64,000 nt of DNA from Rhabdothermincola salaria (GTDB lineage Bacteria; Actinomycetota; Acidimicrobiia; Acidimicrobiales; Acidimicrobilacustridaceae): the NCBI RefSeq assembly GCF_021246445.1, contig NZ_JAJQXW010000002.1, positions 744,001 to 808,000 of the forward strand, read 5' to 3'. The stretch's first letter is position 1. Each line of letters opens with the position of its first letter. Shown in pieces: positions 53,185 through 60,686 of the stretch. The position numbers and the translations under genes were made by a program. The notes beneath the pieces were generated by a model that saw only the letters and a program-made list of their open reading frames with translations, was not told the DNA's origin and ran no database searches.

Positions 53185-54453
53185 ATGAAGCTCTCAGCGC
53201 TCGCCGCTCGACTGGGGGTCGTGGAGAACAGTGCCCCCCGGCTGCCCGCGGCCGACACCCTGCTCGGTCCCGGCGCCGACGAGATGGTGGCCGTCGCCGT
53301 CGAGGCGGGCGGCGGCCGCCTCCTCTCGTTGGCCCGCAACCAGGTCCTGCACCGTCCCGGGCGCGCCCTGACCGTTCGCTTCTCGGCGGAGGTGGCCTGG
53401 GCCGGTGACGTGCGCACCCGCGAGACCGTCGTGGCCATGGCCGGAGTCGACGGCCCACCCGAGGGGACCCTCGTGCTGGAGGCGGGTGATGAACGAGTCG
53501 GGCTGTTCCGCTACCCCCACGATCCGCTGCTTCCCGGTCTGGTGGCGGCCACCTCGCCCGACGCGGTCGCCGAGCGCATCGGCCACCGGGTGGCCGAGGG
53601 CGGCCTCACCGTGGTGGCCTACCGCCCGGCCCGACGAGCCGTCGTGCGAGTGGACCTGGCCGGCGGCGGGCAGCGCTACCTGAAGGTGGTGCCCCCCTCG
53701 GAGGCACCGGCCCTGGTCGCCCGCCTCGACCGGCTGGCCGGGGTGGTCCCCGCCCCCCGAGTGCTGTCCCGACACGTCGCCGAGGGGTTGGTGGAGCTCG
53801 AGGCCATCCCTGGTCGCACGCTGCGCGATGCCCTCCGGGCCGACCGAGTGGGTCGGGTCACCGCCACCGGCCCGGCCCGTCCTCCCGAGCCGGGCCGTGT
53901 GCTCGAGGTGCTCGAGCGACTCGACACCGTCGACGTCACCGATCTGGCCCCTCACTGGACGGTGCCCGAGATGGCGCGCGGCCTCGGCGCCATGCTGAGC
54001 GCCGTGTTGCCCACCGAGGCAGAACGCCTGGCCGCGCTCGGCCACGAGCTGGGCCGGGAGGTGCCTCAACGCCAGGTCGCCGTCCACGGAGATCTGCACC
54101 CGGCCCAGTTCCTCGTGCAGCGCAGCACCATCACCGGCGTGCTCGACCTCGACGACCTGGGCCCCGGCGCTCGGGTGGACGACCTGGCGACCTTCCTCGG
54201 CCACGTCGTGGCCTTCGGCGTCGAGGGGGATCAGCCTCCGGCTCGACGCTACGCCGCCCGCCTGCTCCCGGTCTTCGGAGAGGCGACCGACCCCGACGAG
54301 CTGCGACGGCGCACCGCGGCGGTCCTCCTGGGCCTGGCCACCGGCCCGTACCGGGTCCAGCAACCCGACTGGCCCGAAGCGTGCCGTCGCCGCATCGCCC
54401 TGGCCGAGCGCTGGGCCCTCGGAGATGTGAGGAGTCTCAGAGAAGCCTCATGA
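53185..54453 (+). CDS. Aminoglycoside phosphotransferase-fold kinase
   Basis: This 422-residue protein has a kinase-like fold of the APH/choline kinase group in its C-terminal half. It includes VAVHGDLHPAQFLVQ (near 303-317; catalytic Asp in HGDLH) and GVLDLDDLGPGARVDDLATF (near 323-342; metal-binding Asp). A QRYLKVV segment near 166 could supply the ATP lysine. The N-terminal 130 residues form a separate beta-rich region of unknown function. The substrate is unknown, and antibiotic modification is not implied. It sits inside the two-component cluster and carries the cluster's dyad at its start. Confidence 0.82.
   Translation: MKLSALAARLGVVENSAPRLPAADTLLGPGADEMVAVAVEAGGGRLLSLARNQVLHRPGRALTVRFSAEVAWAGDVRTRETVVAMAGVDGPPEGTLVLEAGDERVGLFRYPHDPLLPGLVAATSPDAVAERIGHRVAEGGLTVVAYRPARRAVVRVDLAGGGQRYLKVVPPSEAPALVARLDRLAGVVPAPRVLSRHVAEGLVELEAIPGRTLRDALRADRVGRVTATGPARPPEPGRVLEVLERLDTVDVTDLAPHWTVPEMARGLGAMLSAVLPTEAERLAALGHELGREVPQRQVAVHGDLHPAQFLVQRSTITGVLDLDDLGPGARVDDLATFLGHVVAFGVEGDQPPARRYAARLLPVFGEATDPDELRRRTAAVLLGLATGPYRVQQPDWPEACRRRIALAERWALGDVRSLREAS
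54436..54451. promoter_or_regulatory. Degenerate third copy of the cluster operator
   Basis: CTCAGAGAAGCCTCAT reads on the minus strand as ATGAGG, four bases, TCTGAG, matching the ATGAGA-N4-TCTCAT core at 9 of 12 positions. On the plus strand TCTCA and CCTCA are 11 bases apart. It overlaps the end of the kinase gene, about 75 bases before the next start. Confidence 0.4.
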
Positions 54454-54526
54454 CGCCTTCACCCCGGCGAGAGAGAACAGACACCAGAGGCGGACGAGCC
54501 GTCTCCCCCCACCACAGGAGCACCCC

Positions 54527-54952
54527 ATGAACAAGAACTGGAAGATCGCCATCGCCAGCGGTGCCGTCGCCGGACTCGCCATCGGCGGGTTCTCGGTCGC
54601 CTCGGCCGACGACGGGCCGAGCCTGCCCGACCCCGTCGTGGTCGACACCTCGCCCGTGTCGACCACGGCCACCACTCTCATGGGCGACGATGCCAGCAAC
54701 TCGGTGTCGGTCCCACCGGTCGAGGTGCCCGCTCCGGCGCCCGCGCCTGCCCCGCCCGCGCCTGCCCCGGCCCCGGCCCCGGCCCCGGCCCCGGCCCCCC
54801 AGTGGGACTCGTTCGACTCCCCGGCCCCGGGCCCCGCTCCGGCCCCCGCTCCGGCTCCCGCCCCGTCCTTCGACAGCTGGGACTCGCCCGATGTGGAGTC
54901 CTTCGACTCGCCGGCCTCGTTCGACTCGTTCGACTCGTTCGACTCCCCCTGA
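54527..54952 (+). CDS. Secreted protein with Pro-Ala linkers and Phe-Asp-Ser repeats
   Basis: The 141-residue protein has a signal peptide (MNKNWKIAIASGAVAGLAIG to about residue 27, SVASA before DDGP) and a STTATTLMGDDASNS segment. Two long (AP)n runs (about 68-88 and 97-110) alternate with SFDSWDSP-type units and end in FDSFDSFDSP. The build mirrors the Pro-Ala/Asp-rich protein at 50620. CAGGAG ends 6 bases before the ATG. It ends at a strong terminator. It may be a surface-exposed or wall-spanning protein controlled by the adjacent two-component system; function unknown. Confidence 0.78.
   Translation: MNKNWKIAIASGAVAGLAIGGFSVASADDGPSLPDPVVVDTSPVSTTATTLMGDDASNSVSVPPVEVPAPAPAPAPPAPAPAPAPAPAPAPQWDSFDSPAPGPAPAPAPAPAPSFDSWDSPDVESFDSPASFDSFDSFDSP
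54920..54946 (+). repeat. Tandem 9-bp repeats coding FDS
   Basis: TTCGACTCG occurs twice and TTCGACTCC once in tandem, with further copies spaced upstream from 54817. Confidence 0.85.
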
Positions 54953-54971
54953 CCCATCCGCCCAGCCGCAG

Positions 54972-55004
54972 CCGGCCCGTCACCCGCCTCGGGTGGCGGG
55001 CCGG
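54972..55004. terminator. Bidirectional terminator at the end of the two-component cluster
   Basis: A 15-bp stem (CCGGCCCGTCACCCG with CGGGTGGCGGGCCGG, one G-U pair) and a 3-base loop lie between the convergent stops at 54952 and 55032. Confidence 0.85.
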
Positions 55005-55031
55005 GTCGCGTCCGGGCGCCCCCGACGGCGG

Positions 55032-56288
55032 TCAGCGTCGGAGGCGGACCACCATGCGGCGAATGCCGGTGTGGCGGTTGCTGCGGGTCCACTCGACCGG
55101 CTCCACGAGCTCGAGCGCGGAGAAGCGGGGGAGCAGCTCCTCGAACAGCACGCGGATCTCGAGGCGGGCCAGGTTGGCCCCCAGGCAGTAGTGGATGCCG
55201 TGCCCGAAGCCCACGTGGGGGTTCGGTGACCGGGTGATGTCGAACGTGTCGGGACGGTCGAAGGCGAGCTCGTCGCGGTTGGCCGAGCCCTCCCAGACCA
55301 CCACCTTCTCGCCGGGCGCGATCTCGTGGCCCCCCAGCACCGCGGGGCGGGTGGCGGTGCGGCGCTTGGCCGGCGACGGCGTGGTCCAGCGCACGATCTC
55401 CTCGACGGCGGTGGGCAGCAGGGCCGGGTCCTCGCGGAGGGCGGTCATCTGGTCGGGGTGGTCGAGCAGGGCCAGCAGCCCGCCGGCGATGGCGTTGCGG
55501 GTCGTCTCGGCGCCGGCGCTGAACAACAGCGAGAAGAAGGCGTAGAGCTCCATGTCGCTGAGCCGTGGTGCCTCGGGGTCGTCGAGCTCGGCGTGGACGA
55601 CGACGGAGAGCAGGTCGTCGCCGGGCTGCGCGCGCTTGGCGGCGATGAGCTCGTTGCCGTAGCGGAACATCTGGGCGCGGGCCTCGTCGGCTCCGACCGG
55701 CGCGGTGTCGGAGCGGCGGGCCGATCCCATGTCGAAGGTCGGCTCCACCGCCTCGAACAGCCAGTGCCGGTCCTCTTCGGGCATGCCCAGCAACACGCAG
55801 ATCATCTGCATGGGGAGCTCGGCCGCCACGTCGGACAGGACGTCGAAGGCCTCGCCGTCGACCACGTCGTCGAGCAGTCCCCGGGTGCGGGCCCGCAGGT
55901 CGTCCTCGACACGGCGGATCATGCGTGGCGTCAACCCCGACGTGACCAGTCGCCTGATCCGGGCGTGGCGCGGATCGTCCATCATGTTCAGGACCTGTCC
56001 GGCGATGGGCAGATCCTGGATCAGGGTCCCGCCGTAGGGGCGATCGCCGCCGGTCTCCGAGGAGTACGTCACGGGGTCGTGGAGGACCTCCATGGTCTCG
56101 GCGTGGGTGGCCACCGACCAGAACCCCTCGTCGTCGGGTGTGTGCTCGGTCGGCGGGTGCCACCAGACCGGGGCGACGCGCCGGTGCCCGGCGAACAGCT
56201 CGTGGGGGAAGCCGTCGGCGAAGTTGTCGAGGTCGGTGAGGTCGATGCCGACGAGCTCGCCCGGCACGTCCGAAGCGCGAACGGTCAT
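55032..56288 (-). CDS. Cytochrome P450
   Basis: This 418-residue soluble bacterial P450 has the heme loop [18 protein letters not shown] with axial Cys368, the I-helix SAGAETTRN (near 257-265) with an oxygen-activation Glu-Thr pair, and a K-helix ExxR in VEEIVRW (about 295-301). The AGAETTRN and [10 protein letters not shown] blocks resemble CYP125/CYP142-type steroid or fatty-acid hydroxylases; that is a similarity judgement only. No ferredoxin gene is adjacent. CATGAT lies 6 bases before the ATG. Confidence 0.93.
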   Translation of the reverse strand: MTVRASDVPGELVGIDLTDLDNFADGFPHELFAGHRRVAPVWWHPPTEHTPDDEGFWSVATHAETMEVLHDPVTYSSETGGDRPYGGTLIQDLPIAGQVLNMMDDPRHARIRRLVTSGLTPRMIRRVEDDLRARTRGLLDDVVDGEAFDVLSDVAAELPMQMICVLLGMPEEDRHWLFEAVEPTFDMGSARRSDTAPVGADEARAQMFRYGNELIAAKRAQPGDDLLSVVVHAELDDPEAPRLSDMELYAFFSLLFSAGAETTRNAIAGGLLALLDHPDQMTALREDPALLPTAVEEIVRWTTPSPAKRRTATRPAVLGGHEIAPGEKVVVWEGSANRDELAFDRPDTFDITRSPNPHVGFGHGIHYCLGANLARLEIRVLFEELLPRFSALELVEPVEWTRSNRHTGIRRMVVRLRR

Positions 56289-56294
56289 GGCCCC

Positions 56295-56300
56295 ATCATG
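56295..56300 (-). promoter_or_regulatory. Candidate leaderless -10 of the P450 gene
   Basis: CATGAT on the minus strand lies 6 bases before the ATG at 56288; the first T of the pattern is C. Confidence 0.35.
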
Positions 56301-56343
56301 GACCAGGGTCCGGTCCGTCGCCGGAGGAGACGGGACGCGCGGG

Positions 56344-56976
56344 TCAGGCCGTGGGTTGGTGGCGCATCGAACCGACCAGGAGGTCGGCGATGGCCTCGGT
56401 GAGGCCGTCGAGGCGTTCCGCAGTGCGGCGGTACACGTCGAGCGGCTCGCCCACGGGGTCGGCCACCTCGTCGGCCAGGCGTCCGGGGGGCCGACCCGGT
56501 TCGCGTCGGGCCGCCAGCTCGGTGGTCCAGTCGCGCAGCGGCCGTCCCGGCTCGGGAGGGCCGACCCGCTCGGCCAGGCGGACCACTTCGCCGATGATGA
56601 ACGCCCGGTCGACGGCGGTGGGGTCGTGGATGAGCGAGCCGCCGACGTGGTCGCGGGTCATGCCCAGCACCAGATCGGCTCCGACGACCATGCCGGCGTC
56701 GATGCGGCGGCTCATGTGGTGGTCGAGCGCGATGCCCCGTTCGGCCAGGACGGTCACCGAGTTGGCGGTGGCCGGCCCGCCCCAGCCCAAGGTGCCGGCC
56801 GAGTGCACGCGGGCGAGCACGCCGCGCCGGCGCAGGTGGTGGTCGAGCAACGCCATCGCCATGGGCGAGCGGCAGGTGTTGCCCGAGCAGACCATCAAGA
56901 CGTCGAGGTCGGTGACCTCCAGACCGGCCGCAGGGTCGGAGGGGGTCGGTGACGGGTCGTGGCTGCCGGGGGTCAC
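56344..56976 (-). CDS. Low-molecular-weight protein tyrosine phosphatase-type protein
   Basis: The 210-residue protein has the phosphate loop [12 protein letters not shown] with nucleophile Cys30 and Arg36. A candidate general acid lies in [20 protein letters not shown] near the C-terminus. The family includes tyrosine phosphatases and arsenate reductases; the Ser-Gly-Asn-Thr loop suits phosphatase. Length is above the 150-160 residue norm because of an N-terminal 20-residue tail and a proline-rich insert near 140. The GTG start overlaps the stop of the upstream gene (GTGA). Confidence 0.85.
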   Translation of the reverse strand: MTPGSHDPSPTPSDPAAGLEVTDLDVLMVCSGNTCRSPMAMALLDHHLRRRGVLARVHSAGTLGWGGPATANSVTVLAERGIALDHHMSRRIDAGMVVGADLVLGMTRDHVGGSLIHDPTAVDRAFIIGEVVRLAERVGPPEPGRPLRDWTTELAARREPGRPPGRLADEVADPVGEPLDVYRRTAERLDGLTEAIADLLVGSMRHQPTA

Positions 56977-57608
56977 GGGGTGGCCGTGTGCTCCAGCTCG
57001 TAGAGGCCCCAGGCCTCGTCGGGGGTGGCTGCTCCGGGGCGGGGGAGCTCGGTGGGGTCGATCGCCTCGGTGTCGGCGACTTCGGCCACCATCACGTGGT
57101 CGCCGTTGGCGGTGCTGATGCGGCGCACGAGGGTGATGCCGTCGAGGGCGGCCACGGCGGCGGCCACGTCGTCGAGGTCGTCGAGCAGGGCCTGGGACTG
57201 GCCGGCGGGTCGTTCGGCGGAGAGGAACAGGGTGAGCACGGCCGGCCCGCTCTCGACCAGGGTGTCGTCGACGTCGACTCGGCCAACGGGTCCGAAGCGG
57301 CCCACCTCGGTGCCCTCGGAGCGGGCGAAGCGGAGCTCGGGTGCCAGGTCGGCCGGCAGCCCGCTGGAGCTCTGGCGGTAGGCCTCGTAGTCGTCGCTGT
57401 GGAGCACGCCGACGTCGTCGAGGTCGTAGACGGTGAGGAAGCGCGGGGGGTCGGTGGCCTCGCTGGCGACCAGCTTGCCGCGACGCACTCGCCGGAAGCC
57501 GGGGACGGCGAGGTGCTCGGCGTGGTGCGTGTTGCACCATGACGAGAAGCGCTCGTCGACCTCGGGCTCGAGCCAGGTGTGCAGGTAGAGCAGGCCGGGT
57601 TCGGTCAC
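56973..57608 (-). CDS. Hypothetical protein, EthD/dimeric alpha-beta barrel-like
   Basis: The 211-residue protein begins VTEPGLLYLHTWLEPEVDER and has FSSWCNTHHAEHLAVPGFRR near 21-40, reminiscent of EthD and dimeric alpha-beta barrel proteins. A second similar half starts SGPAVLTLFLSAERPAGQS near 123. I cannot assign a function. The GTG start lies 14 bases after the MFS stop, and the stop overlaps the phosphatase start. The three genes (MFS, this, phosphatase) probably form one leftward operon. Confidence 0.7.
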   Translation of the reverse strand: MTEPGLLYLHTWLEPEVDERFSSWCNTHHAEHLAVPGFRRVRRGKLVASEATDPPRFLTVYDLDDVGVLHSDDYEAYRQSSSGLPADLAPELRFARSEGTEVGRFGPVGRVDVDDTLVESGPAVLTLFLSAERPAGQSQALLDDLDDVAAAVAALDGITLVRRISTANGDHVMVAEVADTEAIDPTELPRPGAATPDEAWGLYELEHTATP

Positions 57609-57621
57609 GGGGGGTGCTCCT

Positions 57622-59037
57622 TCAGCCCTCGAAGGCGGGCATGGTGGTGAGGGCGGACTCGGTCTCGACCTTCTCCTCCGCCGTGGCGCGCTCGGCGTCG
57701 GTGGCGGGATGGCGTTGGGAGATGATGAAGGTCGTGGCCACCACGGCGGTCGCGGCGACGCCGATGCCGACGACGTAGAAGGCACCGAAGCCTCCGAGGC
57801 TACGCGCCGTGACCGCGACGCTGATGCCGACGGCGCCGCCCAGCTGCGAGGTCATGCGCATGGTGGCCATTCCCACGCCGAAGAACTCCGGGGCCAGGGC
57901 GTTCCCGGCGGCCGACGCGGTGGCCGGGCGGAGCATGCCGTGCGACAGACCCATGACGACCAGTCCACCGACGAAGACGCCCAGCAGCTCGAAGCTGTAG
58001 CCGACGAGGAACAAGGCCATGGCGGCGGTCATGGCGGCCGCCCCGAGGATGGCCCCGGCCCGTTCGCCGAACCGGACGGCGAAGCGGCCACCGACGGGTG
58101 AGCCGGCGGCCATGCCGAGGGGGAGGGGGAGCATCAACATGGCCGTGCGGGCCACGGTCGTGTCGAACACCTCGGTCAGCAGCAGGGGCGCGATGAAGAA
58201 GGCGCCGTTGCCGGCGACCTGGGCGAACAGCTCGGCGATCAGGGGGGCGGTGTAGCGGCGCGAGCGGAGCAGGTCGAGCGGGAGCAGGGGGTCGGTGGTG
58301 CGCCGTTCGGCCCGGATGAAGAGGACGGTGGCGACGGGGAAGACGAGCCCGGTGATGAGCAGCGAGGGGTGCCCCCACCCCCACTCGGAGGCCCGGTCGA
58401 AGAAGAACAGCACCGACCCGCTGGCGATCATCAACGACACCCCGCCGGCGACGTCGAAGCGGACCCGCTTGGCGAGCGCGGTCTCCTCGAGCCAGCTGCG
58501 GCAGATCGGGAAGAACGCGGCGGCCGCCACGAACTGCAGCACGAACACGCCACGCCACCCCACCGCGGCGATGAGGGGACCGCCGAACAGCAGGCCGAGC
58601 GCCGGTGACCCGGCGGTCACGAACGACCAGAGGCCCAGCGCCCGGGGACGGTCGGTCGGCTGGAAGGCCGCCATGATGAGCGCGATCGCGGTCGGCATGG
58701 TGGCCACACCGGCGGTCTGGCTGAGGGTGCGGAAGAAGATCAGCGACCAGGCGTCCCAGGCGACGGCGGTCAGCCCGGCGGTGATGATGCTGAGCCCGAG
58801 GCCCCACAGGAAGACCTTGCGGTGGCCGTGCAGGTCGCCGAGGCGGCCGAAGGTGGGCAGCAGCACCGACGAGATGAGCAGCGGCAGGGTGATGACCCAG
58901 GCCAGGGTGGATGCGCTGGTGTCGAGGTCGTCGGCGATGGCCGGCAGGGCGGCGATGAGGATGACCGACGGCCAGGCGGTGACGAAGACACCCATGAGCG
59001 TCGAGCGCAGGGTGCGTCGTTGCTGGCGGGCGTCCAC
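57622..59037 (-). CDS. MFS transporter, DHA2 drug-efflux type
   Basis: This 471-residue protein has about 14 membrane segments. It starts RRTLRSTLMGVFVTAWPSVI, then LAWVITLPLLISSVLLPTFG, LGDLHGHRKVFLWGL (the loop 2-3 motif) and LWSFVTAGSPALGLLFGGPL (motif C of exporters). It is probably a proton-coupled exporter. The GTG start at 59037 is chosen because TAGGAT lies 6 bases upstream. A dyad resembling the one at the TetR gene lies just beyond, so TetR control of this exporter is likely. Confidence 0.9.
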   Translation of the reverse strand: MDARQQRRTLRSTLMGVFVTAWPSVILIAALPAIADDLDTSASTLAWVITLPLLISSVLLPTFGRLGDLHGHRKVFLWGLGLSIITAGLTAVAWDAWSLIFFRTLSQTAGVATMPTAIALIMAAFQPTDRPRALGLWSFVTAGSPALGLLFGGPLIAAVGWRGVFVLQFVAAAAFFPICRSWLEETALAKRVRFDVAGGVSLMIASGSVLFFFDRASEWGWGHPSLLITGLVFPVATVLFIRAERRTTDPLLPLDLLRSRRYTAPLIAELFAQVAGNGAFFIAPLLLTEVFDTTVARTAMLMLPLPLGMAAGSPVGGRFAVRFGERAGAILGAAAMTAAMALFLVGYSFELLGVFVGGLVVMGLSHGMLRPATASAAGNALAPEFFGVGMATMRMTSQLGGAVGISVAVTARSLGGFGAFYVVGIGVAATAVVATTFIISQRHPATDAERATAEEKVETESALTTMPAFEG

Positions 59038-59043
59038 CGGGTC

Positions 59044-59049
59044 ATCCTA
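59044..59049 (-). promoter_or_regulatory. Leaderless-type -10 of the MFS gene
   Basis: TAGGAT on the minus strand lies 6 bases before the GTG at 59037. Confidence 0.5.
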
Positions 59050-59060
59050 GGGCAGTTGCC

Positions 59061-59076
59061 CCTAACGCCCATTTGG
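59061..59076. promoter_or_regulatory. Candidate TetR operator, MFS/SDR divergent region
   Basis: CCTAACGCCCATTTGG matches 13 of 16 positions of the dyad CCTGACGCCCGTTAGG at the TetR start (60663-60678). It lies 12 bases beyond the MFS -10, covering its -35 region. Confidence 0.5.
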
Positions 59077-59156
59077 GCTCGGGGCGGCTCGGGCCCGTCG
59101 CCCGCGCCAGACTGCGAGGATGGAATCGATGGGGGCACACACCGGAGGGTCGACTC

Positions 59157-59825
59157 GTGGCGGCTGACGAGAGGGGACCGACCATCGTCGTCGGATCGAC
59201 CGCCGCTGCCGAGGGCCTGGCCGAACGCCTCACCTCGAGAGGCGAGACGGTGGGGCGCATCGATCCCTGCGCGGCGATGAGCCCGGGCGCCGCCTTCGAT
59301 GTGGTCGTCGACGAGCTCGGGGCCCCGGCTTCGGTGGTGCTGGCCCACCTCGATCCGGCCGCGGCCGTGGCCCGCCCGCTCGTCGAGCACTCCGACGAGC
59401 AATGGGACGGCGCCGGTGAGCGATCGGTGCGAGTGGCGTTGCAGGTGCTCCAGCACGCCCACCACCACCTGCCCGACGGGGGGACCGTCGTGGTCGTCCT
59501 GCCCTCCGTGGCCGCCATCGGCGTGCCCGGCCTGGTGCCCATGTGCACCGCGGTCGAGTCCATCCGGCTCATGGCCAAGGTGGCCGCCCGCCGCTGGGGC
59601 GCCCGCGGCATCACGGTGAACGTGGTGCTCGTGCCCCTCGACGCCTTCCTCGGCGATCTCGCCCCCGAAGGAGCCCACGTGCCGTCGCTCGGCCCCGCCT
59701 CGCTGTCGGGCCACGATCCCCTCGACGACGCCGCCGCCCTGGCGGCCATGCTCGGCGGCCCGGACGGGCGAGCCCTCACCGGCGCCACCCTGGGGGCCGA
59801 CGCCGGGACGGTGATGCAGCCATGA
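59157..59825 (+). CDS. Degenerate SDR-fold protein lacking catalytic residues
   Basis: The 222-residue protein follows an SDR pattern (VVVVLPSVAAIGVPG near 111-125, then AVESIRLMAKVAARRWGARG and ITVNVVL). The glycine-rich cofactor loop is missing, since the N-terminus reads TIVVGSTAAAEGL. The YxxxK pair is replaced by Cys130 and Glu134. It cannot be a normal dehydrogenase. The next gene, a complete SDR, overlaps it by four bases (ATGA), so it may be a non-catalytic partner subunit. The GTG at 59157 is the most upstream start in frame that avoids the operator region. Confidence 0.72.
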   Translation: MAADERGPTIVVGSTAAAEGLAERLTSRGETVGRIDPCAAMSPGAAFDVVVDELGAPASVVLAHLDPAAAVARPLVEHSDEQWDGAGERSVRVALQVLQHAHHHLPDGGTVVVVLPSVAAIGVPGLVPMCTAVESIRLMAKVAARRWGARGITVNVVLVPLDAFLGDLAPEGAHVPSLGPASLSGHDPLDDAAALAAMLGGPDGRALTGATLGADAGTVMQP

Positions 59826-60661
59826 GCCCCGACGAGGTCGCCCCCGTCGACCCCGACTCCGGCGCCGCCCCCAGCCCCACCGAGCTCGGCATCGACGGCC
59901 TGCTCGACGGCCGGGTGGTGCTCGTCACCGGCGCGGCGGCCGGCGTGGGCCGAGGGGTGGCCCTGGCCGCCGCCGCGGCCGGGGCCACGGTCGGTCTCGG
60001 CGTGCGCCGGCCCGAGGGCGGCGAGGCGGTCGCGGCCGAGATCGCCACCCTCGGGGGACCCCCGGCGATGGTCCTGCGCGGCGACGTCACCGACCCCGAC
60101 CAGGTGCGAGGCTCGGTCGAGGACCTGGTCGCGGCCCACGGCCGCCTCGACGCCGTGGTCCACAACGCCACCAGCAACCGCTCGAGCGAGCCGGTCGAGC
60201 TCGAGACGGCCTCGCTCGACCTCTGGCAGGAGCACGCCTCGGTGGCGCTCACCGCCGCCTTCCGCCTGGCTCGGGTCGCCCACCCCCATCTGGCCCGCTC
60301 CCGCGGTGCCTACCTGTTGATGGTCTCGCCGGCCGGCATCGACGGCTCGGGTCCGCTCGGCTTCTACAGCATGGTGAAGGCCGGCCAGCGGGGGTTCGTG
60401 AAGGCCCTGGCCCGCGAGTGGGGCCCCGACGGCATCCGGGTCAACGGCGTGGCCCCACTGGCCGTCACCCCGGCGCTCGAGAACCGCTTCACCGTCGACC
60501 CGTCCATGCACGAGCGCCTCCGGGCCCTGATCCCCCTGGGCTGGTTCGGCGATCCCGCCGCCGACATCGGGCCTCCGTCGGTGTTCCTGTGCAGCGACGC
60601 CGCGCGCTACGTCACCGGACAGACCCTCGTGGTCAGCGGCGGCCGCTTCACCGGCCTGTGA
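59822..60661 (+). CDS. Short-chain dehydrogenase/reductase
   Basis: This complete SDR of 279 residues has TGAAAGVG at 36-43, an HNATS block near 114-118, Ser169, and Tyr182/Lys186 in YSMVK. A 28-residue Pro/Asp-rich N-terminal extension is unusual. FLCSDAARYVTGQTLVVSGG is the standard C-terminal oligomerisation block. It is co-translated with the degenerate SDR and followed after 25 bases by the TetR gene, which has its own promoter. Confidence 0.87.
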   Translation: MSPDEVAPVDPDSGAAPSPTELGIDGLLDGRVVLVTGAAAGVGRGVALAAAAAGATVGLGVRRPEGGEAVAAEIATLGGPPAMVLRGDVTDPDQVRGSVEDLVAAHGRLDAVVHNATSNRSSEPVELETASLDLWQEHASVALTAAFRLARVAHPHLARSRGAYLLMVSPAGIDGSGPLGFYSMVKAGQRGFVKALAREWGPDGIRVNGVAPLAVTPALENRFTVDPSMHERLRALIPLGWFGDPAADIGPPSVFLCSDAARYVTGQTLVVSGGRFTGL

Positions 60662-60662
60662 A

Positions 60663-60678
60663 CCTGACGCCCGTTAGG
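60663..60678. promoter_or_regulatory. Candidate TetR operator overlapping the TetR promoter
   Basis: CCTGACG and CGTTAGG form a 7-bp inverted repeat with one mismatch around CC. Its right arm shares bases with the TAGGCT -10, so binding would shut off the regulator's own gene. Confidence 0.55.
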
Positions 60679-60680
60679 CT
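60675..60680 (+). promoter_or_regulatory. Leaderless-type -10 of the TetR gene
   Basis: TAGGCT lies 6 bases before the GTG at 60687. Confidence 0.5.
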
Positions 60681-60686
60681 GCGGTG

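Noticed and set aside
53185-54453. Aminoglycoside resistance gene
   Set aside because: Only the kinase-fold motifs are shared; the long unrelated N-terminal region and the signalling context do not support antibiotic modification.
60663-60678. KstR2 box at the TetR promoter
   Set aside because: The dyad is CCTGACG/CGTTAGG and does not contain the CAAG/CTTG halves of the known KstR2 site.
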